A program made the translations under genes and the position numbers. Under the pieces are notes generated by a model. It worked only from the letters and a program-made list of their open reading frames with translations, was not told where the DNA came from and did not search any database. DNA of 64,000 nucleotides from CAVWQV01 sp963757115 (GTDB taxonomy: Bacteria; Pseudomonadota; Alphaproteobacteria; Acetobacterales; Acetobacteraceae), in NCBI GenBank assembly GCA_963757115.1, contig CAVWQV010000019.1:57239-121238 (forward strand). Direction: 5' to 3'. This document shows, one piece after another, positions 8,771-17,732 of this stretch; the first letter of the stretch is position 1, and every line of letters starts with the position of its first letter.

Positions 8771-10069
8771 ATGCGAGCGGACCGCTTGATCGGCAGGATC
8801 GCCGCATCGGCCGTAGCTGCCGCGCTTGCCGCCGGGCTCTGCATTCATGCAGCGGCGGCGTCGGCGCCGGGGGGCGCACCCGCAGGTGCACCGGGGCCGG
8901 CCCATGCCGATAGCAACACCGCGCTGCTCGACGAGGTTTGGCGGACGGTGCGCGACCGCTTTTACGACCCCAACCTGCGCGGCCTGGACTGGGCCGCGAT
9001 ACACGAGCGCTACGCCGCCCAGGCCGCGAGCGCGACGTCGGACGAGGCAGTGGCCGCGGTCTGCAACACGATGCTCGCCGAGCTGCACGCCTCGCACACG
9101 GAGCTCTACACGCCGGCCGAGCCAGCCTACTACCAGCTTGCCGACGTGTTCGCGGGCGCGCTGCGCCGGCGCGGTCTCGATCATGTTTTTCCTGGCGGCA
9201 GGATCACCTATCCTGGGATCGGCATTTTCACGCGCACCGACGGGCAGGGCCGGGTGTTCGTGACGGGCGTGATCGAGGACACACCCGCGCGGCGGGCTGG
9301 GCTGCTGGTCGGCGACGAAATCCTCGCCGCCGACCAAGCGCCATTCCAGCCGGTGCTTTCATTCCGCTCCAAGGTCGGTAGCCCGGTGGCGCTCTCAATC
9401 CGCCGCCGCCGCGACGGGCCGGTGGAGCTGGTCATGGTGGAGCCGGCCGAGTTGCAACCGCACGAGATGTTTCTGCACGGGCTACAAGCGAGTGCCAGGC
9501 TGATCGCGGCGGGAGGCGTGCGGGTCGGTTACGTCCACGTGTGGTCTTACGCCGGAGAAGCATACCAGCAGGCGCTCGAGCAGCTGATCGCGGAAGGCGT
9601 GCTGAAGGACGCCGACGCGCTCGTGCTCGATCTGCGCGAGGGCTGGGGCGGGGCGGTGCCGGAGTATCTCGACCTCTTCAACGCGCGCGCGCCGACTATG
9701 CGGGTCCGCAACCGTGACGGGCGCGAGGATATCGAAAACATCAAATGGCGGCGCCCAGTGGCGATGCTGGTGAACGAGCGCTCGCGCAGCGGCAAGGAGG
9801 TGCTCGCGTTCGGTTTCAAGAAATACCAGTTGGGCGAGCTCGTCGGCGCCCGGACCACCGGAGCGGTCCTGGCGGCGACCGCGTTCCTGATGGGCAACGG
9901 CGACCTTCTGGTACTCGCGGTAGACGACGTGCAGGTCGACAACGAGCGGCTGGAGGGAGTGGGCGTCGAGCCTACCGTCCCGGTTCCGTTCGACAACAGC
10001 TATGCGGGCGGGCGTGACCCGCAGCTCGATCGGGCGGTGGAGTTGCTGTCGCACCCGTCGCACAGTTGA
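8771..10069 (+). CDS. S41-family peptidase with PDZ domain, exported
   Basis: Carboxyl-terminal-processing-type serine protease, 432 residues. The N-terminus has arginines then an alanine-rich hydrophobic stretch (about residues 8-30), a likely signal peptide. A tricorn/S41 N-terminal helical region (DEVWRTVRDRFYDP) is followed by a PDZ-like segment near residues 150-220 (GVIEDTPARRAGLLVGDEIL). The catalytic core has LDLREGWGGAVPEYLDLF and NERSRSGKEVLAFGFKK, carrying the expected Ser and Lys of the dyad, then LGELVGARTTGAV. ATG 8771 is used; a TTG 21 bases upstream is in frame. It starts 28 bases after the second hydantoinase. Its link to nitrogen catabolism is unclear. Confidence 0.82.
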   Translation: MRADRLIGRIAASAVAAALAAGLCIHAAAASAPGGAPAGAPGPAHADSNTALLDEVWRTVRDRFYDPNLRGLDWAAIHERYAAQAASATSDEAVAAVCNTMLAELHASHTELYTPAEPAYYQLADVFAGALRRRGLDHVFPGGRITYPGIGIFTRTDGQGRVFVTGVIEDTPARRAGLLVGDEILAADQAPFQPVLSFRSKVGSPVALSIRRRRDGPVELVMVEPAELQPHEMFLHGLQASARLIAAGGVRVGYVHVWSYAGEAYQQALEQLIAEGVLKDADALVLDLREGWGGAVPEYLDLFNARAPTMRVRNRDGREDIENIKWRRPVAMLVNERSRSGKEVLAFGFKKYQLGELVGARTTGAVLAATAFLMGNGDLLVLAVDDVQVDNERLEGVGVEPTVPVPFDNSYAGGRDPQLDRAVELLSHPSHS

Positions 10070-10170
10070 TCGAAAGGCCGCATAGGAGTTTCGCAGCCGT
10101 TCTGGTACAGATTTTGCGTCGTGGCGCGCCACTGTCGCTCGGCCGCGGCGGGCAATGCATGGAGTGAAAA

Positions 10171-11412
10171 ATGCCGATGCTTCGCCGTGACTTGCTGAAA
10201 GCCGGCGCAGTCGCCACAGGCGGCACGCTGGCCGCCCCTTGGATCTCCCGCATTGGTCTGGCTGACGAACCGATCAAGGTCGGCAGCCTGCTCGACCTCG
10301 CGGGTCCGATCGGCACCTCGGGCCAGCCCATGTTCGACGCGATCCAACTCGCGGTCGCCGAGGCGAACGCGCAGGGTGGCCTGCTCGGACGACCGCTCAG
10401 CCTGATCAACTACGATACGCAGTCGACCATCCAGCTTTACTCGCAATACGCCCAGCAGCTCGCGCTGAAGGACAAGGTCGACGTGGTGCATGGCGGCATT
10501 ACTTCGGCCTCCCGTGAGGCGATCCGGCCTGTGTTCGACCGTTTCAAGGTGCTCTATTTCTACAACGTGCTCTACGAAGGCGGCGTCTGCGACCGCGACA
10601 CGTTCTGCACCGGGACCACTCCGGCGCAAACCGTCGAAAAGTTGGTGCCCTACGCAATGAAGAACTGGGGCAAGAAAGTCTATATCGTGGCGGCCGACTA
10701 CAATTACGGCCAGATCACCGCCAAGTGGATGACCAAATACGCCAAGGACAACGGCGGGACGGTGCAGGCGGTGGAGTTCTTCCCGCTCGACGTCACCAGC
10801 TTCTCCGCCACGATCAGCAAGATCCAGGAAGCCAAGCCTGACGTTCTGCTGTCGGCGCTGGTCGGCTCGAACCACACCTCTTTCTACCGGCAATGGACGG
10901 CTTCAGGGATGAAGTCGAAGATCCCGATCGCCTCAACCACCTTTGGCCTGGTCGGCGAAATGGCGACGCTCGACCCGGCGGACAGCAACGGCATCGTCAC
11001 GGCCTACGGCTATTATCAGGAGTTGCAGACACCAAAGAGCATCGCCTTCGTCAAGGCGCTGCACGACAAGTTCGGCTCCGGCGTGGGCTATGTCTCCGAA
11101 CTCGCAGCCTGCACTTACGAGGGCTTCTGGCTCTGGGCCGAGGGGGTAAAGAGGGCCAAGTCGGTGGACCGCCTGAAAGTGATTACGGCGCTGGACAGCG
11201 ATGTCTCGTTCGAGGGTCCGACCGGCAAGGTCACGATCGATCCGCAGACCCAGCACGTCACCCGCAACGCCTACTTGGCTAAGGCGAAGGACAAGGCTTG
11301 GGAGGTGCTCGAGACGTATGCGAACCAGCCGCCGTCCGACACGCAAGCCGTCTGCAACCTCATCAAGGAGCCGAATACCAACAAGCAGTATGTCATCGAC
11401 GTGAAGACCTGA
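10171..11412 (+). CDS. Urea/amide-type ABC transporter substrate-binding protein
   Basis: Periplasmic binding protein (413 residues) of the Peripla_BP_5/6 class that includes UrtA and AmiC. A Tat-type signal is visible (RRDLLKAGAVA, residues 5-15, then an alanine-rich core). Mature landmarks are IKVGSLLDLAGPIG, AVAEANAQGGLLGRPL and FYNVLYEGGVCDRDTF; the last stretch resembles the ligand-closing region of urea/short-amide binding proteins, so urea or a small amide is a better guess than branched-chain amino acids (inference). GGAG six bases before ATG 10171 supports the start. It leads a five-gene transporter operon followed by an amidase. Confidence 0.85.
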   Translation: MPMLRRDLLKAGAVATGGTLAAPWISRIGLADEPIKVGSLLDLAGPIGTSGQPMFDAIQLAVAEANAQGGLLGRPLSLINYDTQSTIQLYSQYAQQLALKDKVDVVHGGITSASREAIRPVFDRFKVLYFYNVLYEGGVCDRDTFCTGTTPAQTVEKLVPYAMKNWGKKVYIVAADYNYGQITAKWMTKYAKDNGGTVQAVEFFPLDVTSFSATISKIQEAKPDVLLSALVGSNHTSFYRQWTASGMKSKIPIASTTFGLVGEMATLDPADSNGIVTAYGYYQELQTPKSIAFVKALHDKFGSGVGYVSELAACTYEGFWLWAEGVKRAKSVDRLKVITALDSDVSFEGPTGKVTIDPQTQHVTRNAYLAKAKDKAWEVLETYANQPPSDTQAVCNLIKEPNTNKQYVIDVKT

Positions 11413-11424
11413 GGGGCGGGCCCC

Positions 11425-12291
11425 GTGTCGCTCGTCGCGCTACAGGCGTTCAACATCCTCGACGCCGTCGCCGTGCTGCTTTTGCTGAGCCTCGGGCTGG
11501 GCGTGATCTACGGCATGATGCGGGTCATCAATCTCGCGCATGGCGAGTTCATGATGCTGGGCGCCTACACCACGGTCGTCGCCACCGATGCCGGGTTGAA
11601 TGTCTGGGTCGCCATGCTGGTGTTCGCGCCGGTGGTGGTCGGGATTGTGGGGCTGATCGTGGAACGATGCTTGATCCAGTTCCTGTACGGCCGGATCATC
11701 GATACCATGCTCGCGACCTGGGGCTTGAGCCTCGCCCTGGTCGGCATCGTGACGACGTTGTTCGGCAACAACGTGCGCGGCGTCTCGGCACCGGTACCGA
11801 GCTTTCCGATCGGTCCGTACGAGGGCAGCGGCTACGGCGTGTTCGTGATCGTGGTCGCGGCGGCGGCGGCGCTCCTGCTCTGGCTGATGCTGCGGATGAC
11901 CCGGTTTGGGCTGCTGGTCCGTGCGACGATGCAGAACCCGGCGATGGCGGCGGCGCTCGGTGTATCGCCGCCGAGGATCTACATGGTGACGTTCGCCCTC
12001 GGTTCCGCGCTCGCCGGCCTGGCCGGCGGCGTGCTCGCGCCAATTTCCGGAACGGCTCCGAACATGGGGGGCGCCTACATCGCCAAGGCGTTCATCACCG
12101 TGCTCGGCGGCGGGGCGGCGATCGTCACCGGAACGGGGATCGCGTCCGGCTTGTTCGGCTTCATTTCCGAGGCCGTCTCATTCCGCAGCACGCCGGTGCT
12201 GGGCGAGGTCGCCCTGCTGGCCGCGGCGATCGTGATGCTGCGTTTCCTGCCGCAAGGCATAACCGGCCGCTTCCTCCGGAGGAGCCTGTGA
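11425..12291 (+). CDS. ABC transporter permease (LivH/UrtB-like)
   Basis: Inner-membrane permease, 288 residues, about eight hydrophobic segments. The family hallmark GLGVIYGMMRVINLAHGEFM lies at residues 27-46, and the conserved DTMLATWGLSLAL and ITVLGGGAAIVTGTG stretches follow. The start is GTG 11425, 12 bases after the binding-protein stop, preceded by a GGGGCGGG purine-rich stretch. It overlaps the next permease by four bases (GTGA). It forms the channel with that next gene product. Confidence 0.92.
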   Translation: MSLVALQAFNILDAVAVLLLLSLGLGVIYGMMRVINLAHGEFMMLGAYTTVVATDAGLNVWVAMLVFAPVVVGIVGLIVERCLIQFLYGRIIDTMLATWGLSLALVGIVTTLFGNNVRGVSAPVPSFPIGPYEGSGYGVFVIVVAAAAALLLWLMLRMTRFGLLVRATMQNPAMAAALGVSPPRIYMVTFALGSALAGLAGGVLAPISGTAPNMGGAYIAKAFITVLGGGAAIVTGTGIASGLFGFISEAVSFRSTPVLGEVALLAAAIVMLRFLPQGITGRFLRRSL

Positions 12292-13319
12292 GCCGACACG
12301 CGGGTGCGATCAGCTTCGCGCTGATGCTGGTTGCCGGGTTGGCGATCATGTTCGGCCTCCCGCTGGTGTTCGACTTGTTTGGCCTGCTGCAGATGACGGT
12401 GTTCGTCGCGATGGCGGTGCTGGCGCTCAGCCAGGGCTTCATCTGGGGTTACGGCGGGATCATGTCGTTCGGGCAGTCGGCGTTCTTCGGGCTCGGCGGC
12501 TACGCCTACGCCATCGCGGCCATCAATTTCGGCGACAGTACCGGCGCCGTCGCGCTCGCCATCCTGGTGCCCACCGCGTTCGCCCTGCTGCTTGGCTATT
12601 TCATGTTTTATGGCCGCATCAGCGACGCTTACGTCGGCGTCATCACACTCACCGTCACCATAATCCTGTTCAACCTGGTGAACTCGACCGCGGGCGACGA
12701 GTACCGCATTGGCGCGGCGGCGCTCGGCGGGTTCAACGGCATGCCGTCGGTGCCCACTTTGAACATGCCCGGCAACCCAGAGGCGCCGCTCGACCCCGGG
12801 CAGCTTTGGTACGTGACGATGGCGGCGCTGATCATTGTCTACGTGATGCTGCGCGCGATCCTGAACTCGCGGTTTGGCCGCGTTGTCGTCGCGATCCGCG
12901 AGAACGAGACCCGCGCTTCGCTGCTCGGCTACGACACGCGGCTCTACAAGCTCCTGGTGTTCGCCATCGGCGGCGGCATTGCCGGGCTCGCCGGATGCCT
13001 GTTCACCAACTGGGGCGCGTTCATCAGCCCCACCGTGTTCAGCCTCGCCACCTCGGCGCAGATCATCATCTACGTGCTGGTCGGCGGCCTTGGTACCCTG
13101 CTTGGGCCAATCCTGGGCGCGGTGGCGATCCAGTACCTGATCTCGATCATCGGCACACAGCAGGCCTTCAATGCGAACTTGGTGCTGGGCGTGATCCTTG
13201 TCGCCTTCGTGCTGCTGGTGCCGCAGGGCGTAGTTCCCGCGGCGCGGCAGCTACTCTCGTTCCGCCTGCCGCGTCGGCAGGCGAGGACCGCGCAAACGGC
13301 CGTCGAGGTGCCGCGATGA
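12288..13319 (+). CDS. ABC transporter permease (LivM/UrtC-like)
   Basis: Second channel subunit, 343 residues, the usual LivM size. Landmarks are the QGFIWGYGGIMSFGQSAFFG region near residue 45, IRENETRASLLGYDT (the cytoplasmic ATPase-docking loop) and a C-terminal YVLVGGLGTLLGPILGA. The start is GTG 12288, overlapping the preceding stop as GTGA; earlier in-frame codons lie inside the first permease gene and are rejected. The stop is ten bases before the first ATPase gene. Confidence 0.92.
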   Translation: MSRHAGAISFALMLVAGLAIMFGLPLVFDLFGLLQMTVFVAMAVLALSQGFIWGYGGIMSFGQSAFFGLGGYAYAIAAINFGDSTGAVALAILVPTAFALLLGYFMFYGRISDAYVGVITLTVTIILFNLVNSTAGDEYRIGAAALGGFNGMPSVPTLNMPGNPEAPLDPGQLWYVTMAALIIVYVMLRAILNSRFGRVVVAIRENETRASLLGYDTRLYKLLVFAIGGGIAGLAGCLFTNWGAFISPTVFSLATSAQIIIYVLVGGLGTLLGPILGAVAIQYLISIIGTQQAFNANLVLGVILVAFVLLVPQGVVPAARQLLSFRLPRRQARTAQTAVEVPR

Positions 13320-13328
13320 GCGCGACGC

Positions 13329-14069
13329 ATGAGCGACGCCACGGACGGGACGCCACTGATCGCGGCGCACGGTGCGACCATGCGGTTCGGCGGTGTCACC
13401 GCCGTGAACAACGTTGATTTCAGCATCCGAGAGGTGGAGCTGCGCTGCCTGATCGGCCCGAATGGCGCCGGCAAGAGCACCTTCTTCAAGATGCTGACGG
13501 GGCAGCTCACGCCGACTTCGGGTCGCATCCTGTTCCGTGGCGAGGATATAACCGGGGAGCATCCTCATGCCATCGCCCGGCGCGGCATCGGCATCAAGAC
13601 GCAGGTGCCGAACGTCTTCAACGGCCTCCCGGTGCGGGAAAACATTTTCGTCGCCGCGTCCCGGCGCAAGTCGCTCGCGCATGCGCGCCGCATCGTCGAT
13701 GACACGCTGGCCCGGCTCGATCTGACCGGCGTTGCCGACCAGCTAGTGGGTCAGCTCGCGCACGGCCAGCGGCAATGGGTGGAGATCGCGACGGTGCTGG
13801 CGCAGGAGCCCACCTTGATCCTGCTCGACGAACCGGCCGCCGGCATGACGCACGACGAGGTGCTGCGAACCTCGGCGCTGATCCGCGAAATCAACCGCAC
13901 GCAGGCGTTGATCGTCGTCGAGCACGACATGCAGTTCATCCGCATGATCGCGAGGACCGTCACCGTGTTCAACCAGGGCAGCATCCTGATCGAGGACAGC
14001 GTGGAAAACGTGCTCGCCAACCCGGTGGTGCGCGACGTGTATCTCGGCAAGCAGGCCGTCGCCGCATGA
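13329..14069 (+). CDS. ABC transporter ATP-binding protein (LivG/UrtD-like)
   Basis: First of two ATPases, 246 residues. Walker A is GPNGAGKST, then a Q-loop in KTQVPNVFNGLPV (the family's longer insert after the Q-loop is present). The signature motif is LAHGQRQWVEIA, the UrtD-like form of LSxGQ in which the serine is replaced, and Walker B is LILLDEPAAGM. The C-terminus has VVEHDMQFIR. LAHGQRQW and VEHDM are typical of the urea-transporter branch rather than LivG. ATG 13329 starts ten bases after the permease stop. The stop overlaps the second ATPase as ATGA. Confidence 0.92.
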   Translation: MSDATDGTPLIAAHGATMRFGGVTAVNNVDFSIREVELRCLIGPNGAGKSTFFKMLTGQLTPTSGRILFRGEDITGEHPHAIARRGIGIKTQVPNVFNGLPVRENIFVAASRRKSLAHARRIVDDTLARLDLTGVADQLVGQLAHGQRQWVEIATVLAQEPTLILLDEPAAGMTHDEVLRTSALIREINRTQALIVVEHDMQFIRMIARTVTVFNQGSILIEDSVENVLANPVVRDVYLGKQAVAA

Positions 14070-14770
14070 TGCGCGTGGAAGGCCTGCGCGCCGGCTACGG
14101 GCGAATCCCGATCCTCGCGGGGATCGACTTGAACGTGGCGGCGGGCGAGTTCGTCGGCATCCTCGGCCACAACGGCATGGGCAAGACCACCCTGCTCAAG
14201 GCGCTGATGGGCTATCTGCCGGCGACGGCGGGGCGGGTATTGCTGGACGGCCGCGACATCACCCGTATGGCACCGCATGCGCGCGCCCGGCAAGGCATCG
14301 GCTACGTGCCGCAAGGGCGGGAGATATTTTCCGCACTCAGCGTCCGCGAGAACCTTCGCATGGGCTGCCTGCTGGCCAAAGCGGACGAGACGGCAACGAT
14401 CCGGGAAGTGCTTCAGCAGTTCCCGCGACTGGAACGGCTGTCCGACCGGCCAGGCGGGGCGTTGTCCGGCGGCGAGCAGCAACTGCTTGCCTTGGCGCGC
14501 TGCCTTTGCGGCAACCCGCGGCTGATCCTGCTCGATGAGCCGACCGAGGGAATCCAGCCGTCCATCATCGACGAGATCATCGAGACGCTGCTCGCTTTGC
14601 GCCAGACGCGCGAGTTGACGGTCGTGCTTGTGGAGCAGAACCTCAAGTTCATCGCGGCCCTCAGCGGGCGCGTGCTCATCATTCAGAAGGGCGTCATCAC
14701 CCGTGAGGTGCCGCCGGAGGCGATCGCCGATTCCGAGCTGGTCGCCGAGTTCGTCGGCATGGCCGCGTAA
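14066..14770 (+). CDS. ABC transporter ATP-binding protein (LivF/UrtE-like)
   Basis: Second ATPase, 234 residues, partner of the preceding one. Walker A is GHNGMGKTT, in place of the GxNGAGKT form; this GHNGMGKT variant is usual for UrtE. The signature is LSGGEQQLLALARCL and Walker B is LILLDEPTEGIQPSI, also UrtE-like. ATG 14066 overlaps the preceding stop; a second ATG follows at 14069. With UrtD-like motifs in its partner and a UrtA-like binding protein, the whole importer probably carries urea or a small amide. Confidence 0.92.
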   Translation: MMRVEGLRAGYGRIPILAGIDLNVAAGEFVGILGHNGMGKTTLLKALMGYLPATAGRVLLDGRDITRMAPHARARQGIGYVPQGREIFSALSVRENLRMGCLLAKADETATIREVLQQFPRLERLSDRPGGALSGGEQQLLALARCLCGNPRLILLDEPTEGIQPSIIDEIIETLLALRQTRELTVVLVEQNLKFIAALSGRVLIIQKGVITREVPPEAIADSELVAEFVGMAA

Positions 14771-14799
14771 CGTTACAAACTGTCAGGGAGGAGCGTCGC

Positions 14800-16314
14800 A
14801 TGGCGATTCAAAGGCCCACGATGTCGCAGCTCGAGGACATCGCGATCGATCTCGGCATGGAGCTGACGGACGAGCGCCTGCGCACGTTCCTGTCGCTGAT
14901 GGACGGCACATGCGCATCCTACGACGTGGTGGACGCGCTGCCCGACGAAAAGCCGCCCGTCACCTACCCCCGCACCCCCGGCGTGGAACCGCCGGCCGAG
15001 GAGAACCCGCTCAACGCCTGGTACGTGAAAACCACCATCAAGGGTGCTCCATCCGGCAAGCTCGCCGGCAAGACGGTGGCGGTGAAGGACAACGTGTGCG
15101 TCGCCGGCGTGCCGATGATGAACGGGTCGGCAACCTTGGAAGGCTATGTGCCGGACGTGGACGCGACCATCGTCACGCGAATGCTGGACGCCGGGGCGAC
15201 CATTCTCGGCAAGGCGCATTGCGAGTGCTTCTGCCTGTCGGGCGGCAGCCACACCGGCGCCAAGGGGCCGGTGCACAACCCCCACAAGCGCGGCTATTCC
15301 GCCGGCGGGTCGTCCTCGGGCAGCGGCGCGCTGGTCGGCGCCGGCGAGGTCGACATGGCGATCGGCGGCGACCAGGGCGGCTCCATCCGGATGCCGGCCT
15401 CGTTCTGCGGCGTTTACGGGATGAAGCCGAGTTGGGGACTGGTCCCGTACACGGGGGTCATGCCGATCGAAACCACGATCGACCACACCGGGCCGATGAC
15501 GGGGACCGTCGCCGACAACGCCCTGCTGCTCGAGGTGCTGGCGGGCCCCGATGGGCTCGACCCGCGGCAGAACTCTCCCAAGGTGGCCGCCTACACCGAG
15601 GCGCTCGGCCGGGGGATCAAGGGACTCCGGATCGGCGTGGTCCGCGAGGGTTTTGGCTGGCTCGAATCCGAGGCTGACGTGGACGCCAAGGTCCGGCAAG
15701 CGGCGGAACGTTTCGGCGTGCTTGGCGCCGCGGTCGAGGAAGTGAGCGTGCCCATGCACCGCATCGGCAAGGACATCTGGGCGCCCATCGCGCTCGAGGG
15801 CCTGCAGGTGCAGATGATGCGCGGCAACGGCATGGGGTTTAACTGGAAAGGCTTCTACACAGTCAGCCTGCTCGACGCCCACGCTCCGTGGCGGGAACGC
15901 GCGAACGATCTTTCCGACTCGCTCAAGGTTTCGATGTTCCTCGGCGAGTATTTCGTCCGCCATTATCGCGGTCGCTATTACGCGAAGGCGCAGAACATCG
16001 CGCGCCGGCTCACCGCCGCCTACGACGCGGCGCTCGCCCGCTACGACCTGCTGCTGATGCCGACCCTGCCCATGAAGGCGACGCCGATTCCATCGTCTGA
16101 CGCGCCGCTGCCGCTCTACATCCAGCGCGCGTTCGAGATGCTCCCCAACACTTGCCCGTTCGACGTCACCGGGCATCCGGCGATGTCGCTCCCGTGCGGC
16201 ATGAGCGACGGCTTGCCGATCGGTGCGATGCTCGTGGGCAAGCACTGGGACGAGAGCACGATCTACGCCGCCGCCGCTGCCTTCGAACAGATGGGCGATT
16301 GGAAATCGTTCTGA
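14800..16314 (+). CDS. Amidase signature family hydrolase
   Basis: 504-residue amidase signature enzyme, cytoplasmic, hydrolysing a linear amide to acid and ammonia. The Ser-cisSer-Lys triad is visible: lysine in KTVAVKDNVCVAG (about residue 95), the cis-serine in SAGGSSSGSGALVGAG and the nucleophile in GGDQGGSIRMPASFCG. The substrate is not predictable from sequence; the neighbouring amide/urea importer and ring-opening enzymes suggest a linear amide from N-heterocycle breakdown. A strong AGGGAGGAG ribosome site lies before ATG 14800. It is 29 bases after the last transporter gene and is the last gene of the run before a hairpin. Confidence 0.9.
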   Translation: MAIQRPTMSQLEDIAIDLGMELTDERLRTFLSLMDGTCASYDVVDALPDEKPPVTYPRTPGVEPPAEENPLNAWYVKTTIKGAPSGKLAGKTVAVKDNVCVAGVPMMNGSATLEGYVPDVDATIVTRMLDAGATILGKAHCECFCLSGGSHTGAKGPVHNPHKRGYSAGGSSSGSGALVGAGEVDMAIGGDQGGSIRMPASFCGVYGMKPSWGLVPYTGVMPIETTIDHTGPMTGTVADNALLLEVLAGPDGLDPRQNSPKVAAYTEALGRGIKGLRIGVVREGFGWLESEADVDAKVRQAAERFGVLGAAVEEVSVPMHRIGKDIWAPIALEGLQVQMMRGNGMGFNWKGFYTVSLLDAHAPWRERANDLSDSLKVSMFLGEYFVRHYRGRYYAKAQNIARRLTAAYDAALARYDLLLMPTLPMKATPIPSSDAPLPLYIQRAFEMLPNTCPFDVTGHPAMSLPCGMSDGLPIGAMLVGKHWDESTIYAAAAAFEQMGDWKSF

Positions 16315-16366
16315 GGCCGTCGCGCGAGGTTGACGGCGGTTCGCTCCTGGCTCGCTGCTTGGAAGG

Positions 16367-16389
16367 GACGCCGCTCGATGAGCGGCGTC
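16367..16389. terminator. Perfect 9-bp hairpin between convergent genes
   Basis: GACGCCGCT and its exact complement AGCGGCGTC flank a CGATG loop. The right arm reaches into the stop codon of the leftward Nramp gene, and the amidase ends 52 bases to the left. The position suits a shared terminator; there is no T-run. Confidence 0.5.
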
Positions 16390-17659
16390 AGCCGGCCACA
16401 GCCCCGCTGATGCCACCGAACACGCCCAAGGCGCAGGTGACGAAGGCGACCAGGCAGACCAGCCAAAGGTAAGCACCGCGCAACCGAACGGGCTCCGGCA
16501 ACGCGCGGGCGGCCAGGGCAATCAGGAACCCAAGCACCAGCGGAAGCAGCAGAGCGTTCATCACCTGCACGCCGATGTTCAGCGAGACGAGGTTGGGCCA
16601 CAGCGCCACCAGCACCGCGCCCCCTGCGACACAGGTGCCGTAGATGCCGTAGAACCACGGGGCCTGGAGCGGCCGCATCTCCAGAGAGCGCCGGAAGCCT
16701 GCGACCTCGCCGACGCCCCAGGCGAGCGCGAGCGAGGCGACGATGGCCGCTACCATCCCCGCCCCGAGCACACCCAGGGCGAACAGCAGACGTCCGAGCT
16801 CGGTGCCGAACAGTGGCGTGAGCGCCCCCGCTAGGTCGCCGATCGTATTGAGCTGCTGGTCGGGGTTGGGTTTGCCGATGAACGCGGCGGCAGCGATCAG
16901 CACGGCGGCCATAACGAGCTGGGTAACCACCGCCCCTACCGCGGTGTCGATCCTGGCGGCGCGGAAATGCGCCGGCGTCAAGCGTTTATCGGCGACCGCG
17001 GACTGCTGGTAGAACACCATCCAGGGCATGATCACCGCCCCGATGTTGGCGGCCACCAGGAACAGATATTGCCGGTTACCCAACGGGATGTCCGTCGCCC
17101 CGGCGATCATGTCGGCGATCGTCGGATGGGCAGTCCACGCCACGACGAAGAACGCAAGCTCGAACAGGCCGACGGCGATCGCCACCCTCTCAACCCGACG
17201 ATATCCACCGGTCAGGACCACGGTGAGCAGTGCGACCGCCGCCAGGGGAAGGGTGACGAACCGGGATACGCCGTAGAGTTCGCCCACGCCCGCGACGCCG
17301 GAGAACTCGGACAACAGGGCTCCGGTCGTGGCCACGGCCAGCCCGGCGGCAGACACCCAGGCCCAGAAGCGGCCGAACGTGTCTCGGATCAGCTCGCCGT
17401 GGCCACGACCGGTGAAGATGCCAAGCCGGACAGTGAGCTCCTGCACCACGTAAAGGATGGGCATCAGCACCACTTGCAACAGCAGCAGCCGATAGCCCCA
17501 CTGCACCCCGCTCTGCCCGGCGGTGACGATGCTGCCTACGTCCGTGTCGGCCAGCATGACCACAATGCCCGGACCCAGTACCGCGAAAAACCGGCCCAGG
17601 GGGCCGGACGTGGCATTCAACGCGCGGCGGATCGGCGGTCGCTGTGGCGTCGCGGACAT
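16388..17659 (-). CDS. Nramp-related divalent cation transporter
   Basis: Polytopic inner-membrane carrier, 423 residues with about eleven hydrophobic segments, of the Nramp/MntH superfamily. In canonical Nramps helix 1 carries DPGN and helix 6 carries MPH, which bind the metal. Here helix 1 (about residue 37) reads ADTDVGSI and helix 6 reads IMPWMVFYQQ, so both metal-site motifs are altered; the aspartate and the MP pair remain. Such changes are seen in Nramp-related proteins with different ion choice (Mg- or Al-type branches), so manganese should not be assumed. The gene lies 73 bases after a TauE gene on the same strand and may be co-transcribed. ATG 17659 has AAGGG upstream. Confidence 0.8.
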   Translation of the reverse strand: MSATPQRPPIRRALNATSGPLGRFFAVLGPGIVVMLADTDVGSIVTAGQSGVQWGYRLLLLQVVLMPILYVVQELTVRLGIFTGRGHGELIRDTFGRFWAWVSAAGLAVATTGALLSEFSGVAGVGELYGVSRFVTLPLAAVALLTVVLTGGYRRVERVAIAVGLFELAFFVVAWTAHPTIADMIAGATDIPLGNRQYLFLVAANIGAVIMPWMVFYQQSAVADKRLTPAHFRAARIDTAVGAVVTQLVMAAVLIAAAAFIGKPNPDQQLNTIGDLAGALTPLFGTELGRLLFALGVLGAGMVAAIVASLALAWGVGEVAGFRRSLEMRPLQAPWFYGIYGTCVAGGAVLVALWPNLVSLNIGVQVMNALLLPLVLGFLIALAARALPEPVRLRGAYLWLVCLVAFVTCALGVFGGISGAVAG

Positions 17660-17732
17660 CGGTCACCCTTGCGGAATTTGCGACTTGCTCGCAGTTGCGC
17701 CCGGCGCTGTCAAACCGGGAGCGCGGCGTCCG

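Noticed and set aside
14773..16521. 582-codon leftward open frame
   Set aside because: Antisense to the amidase, which has its whole catalytic triad; translation is low-complexity.
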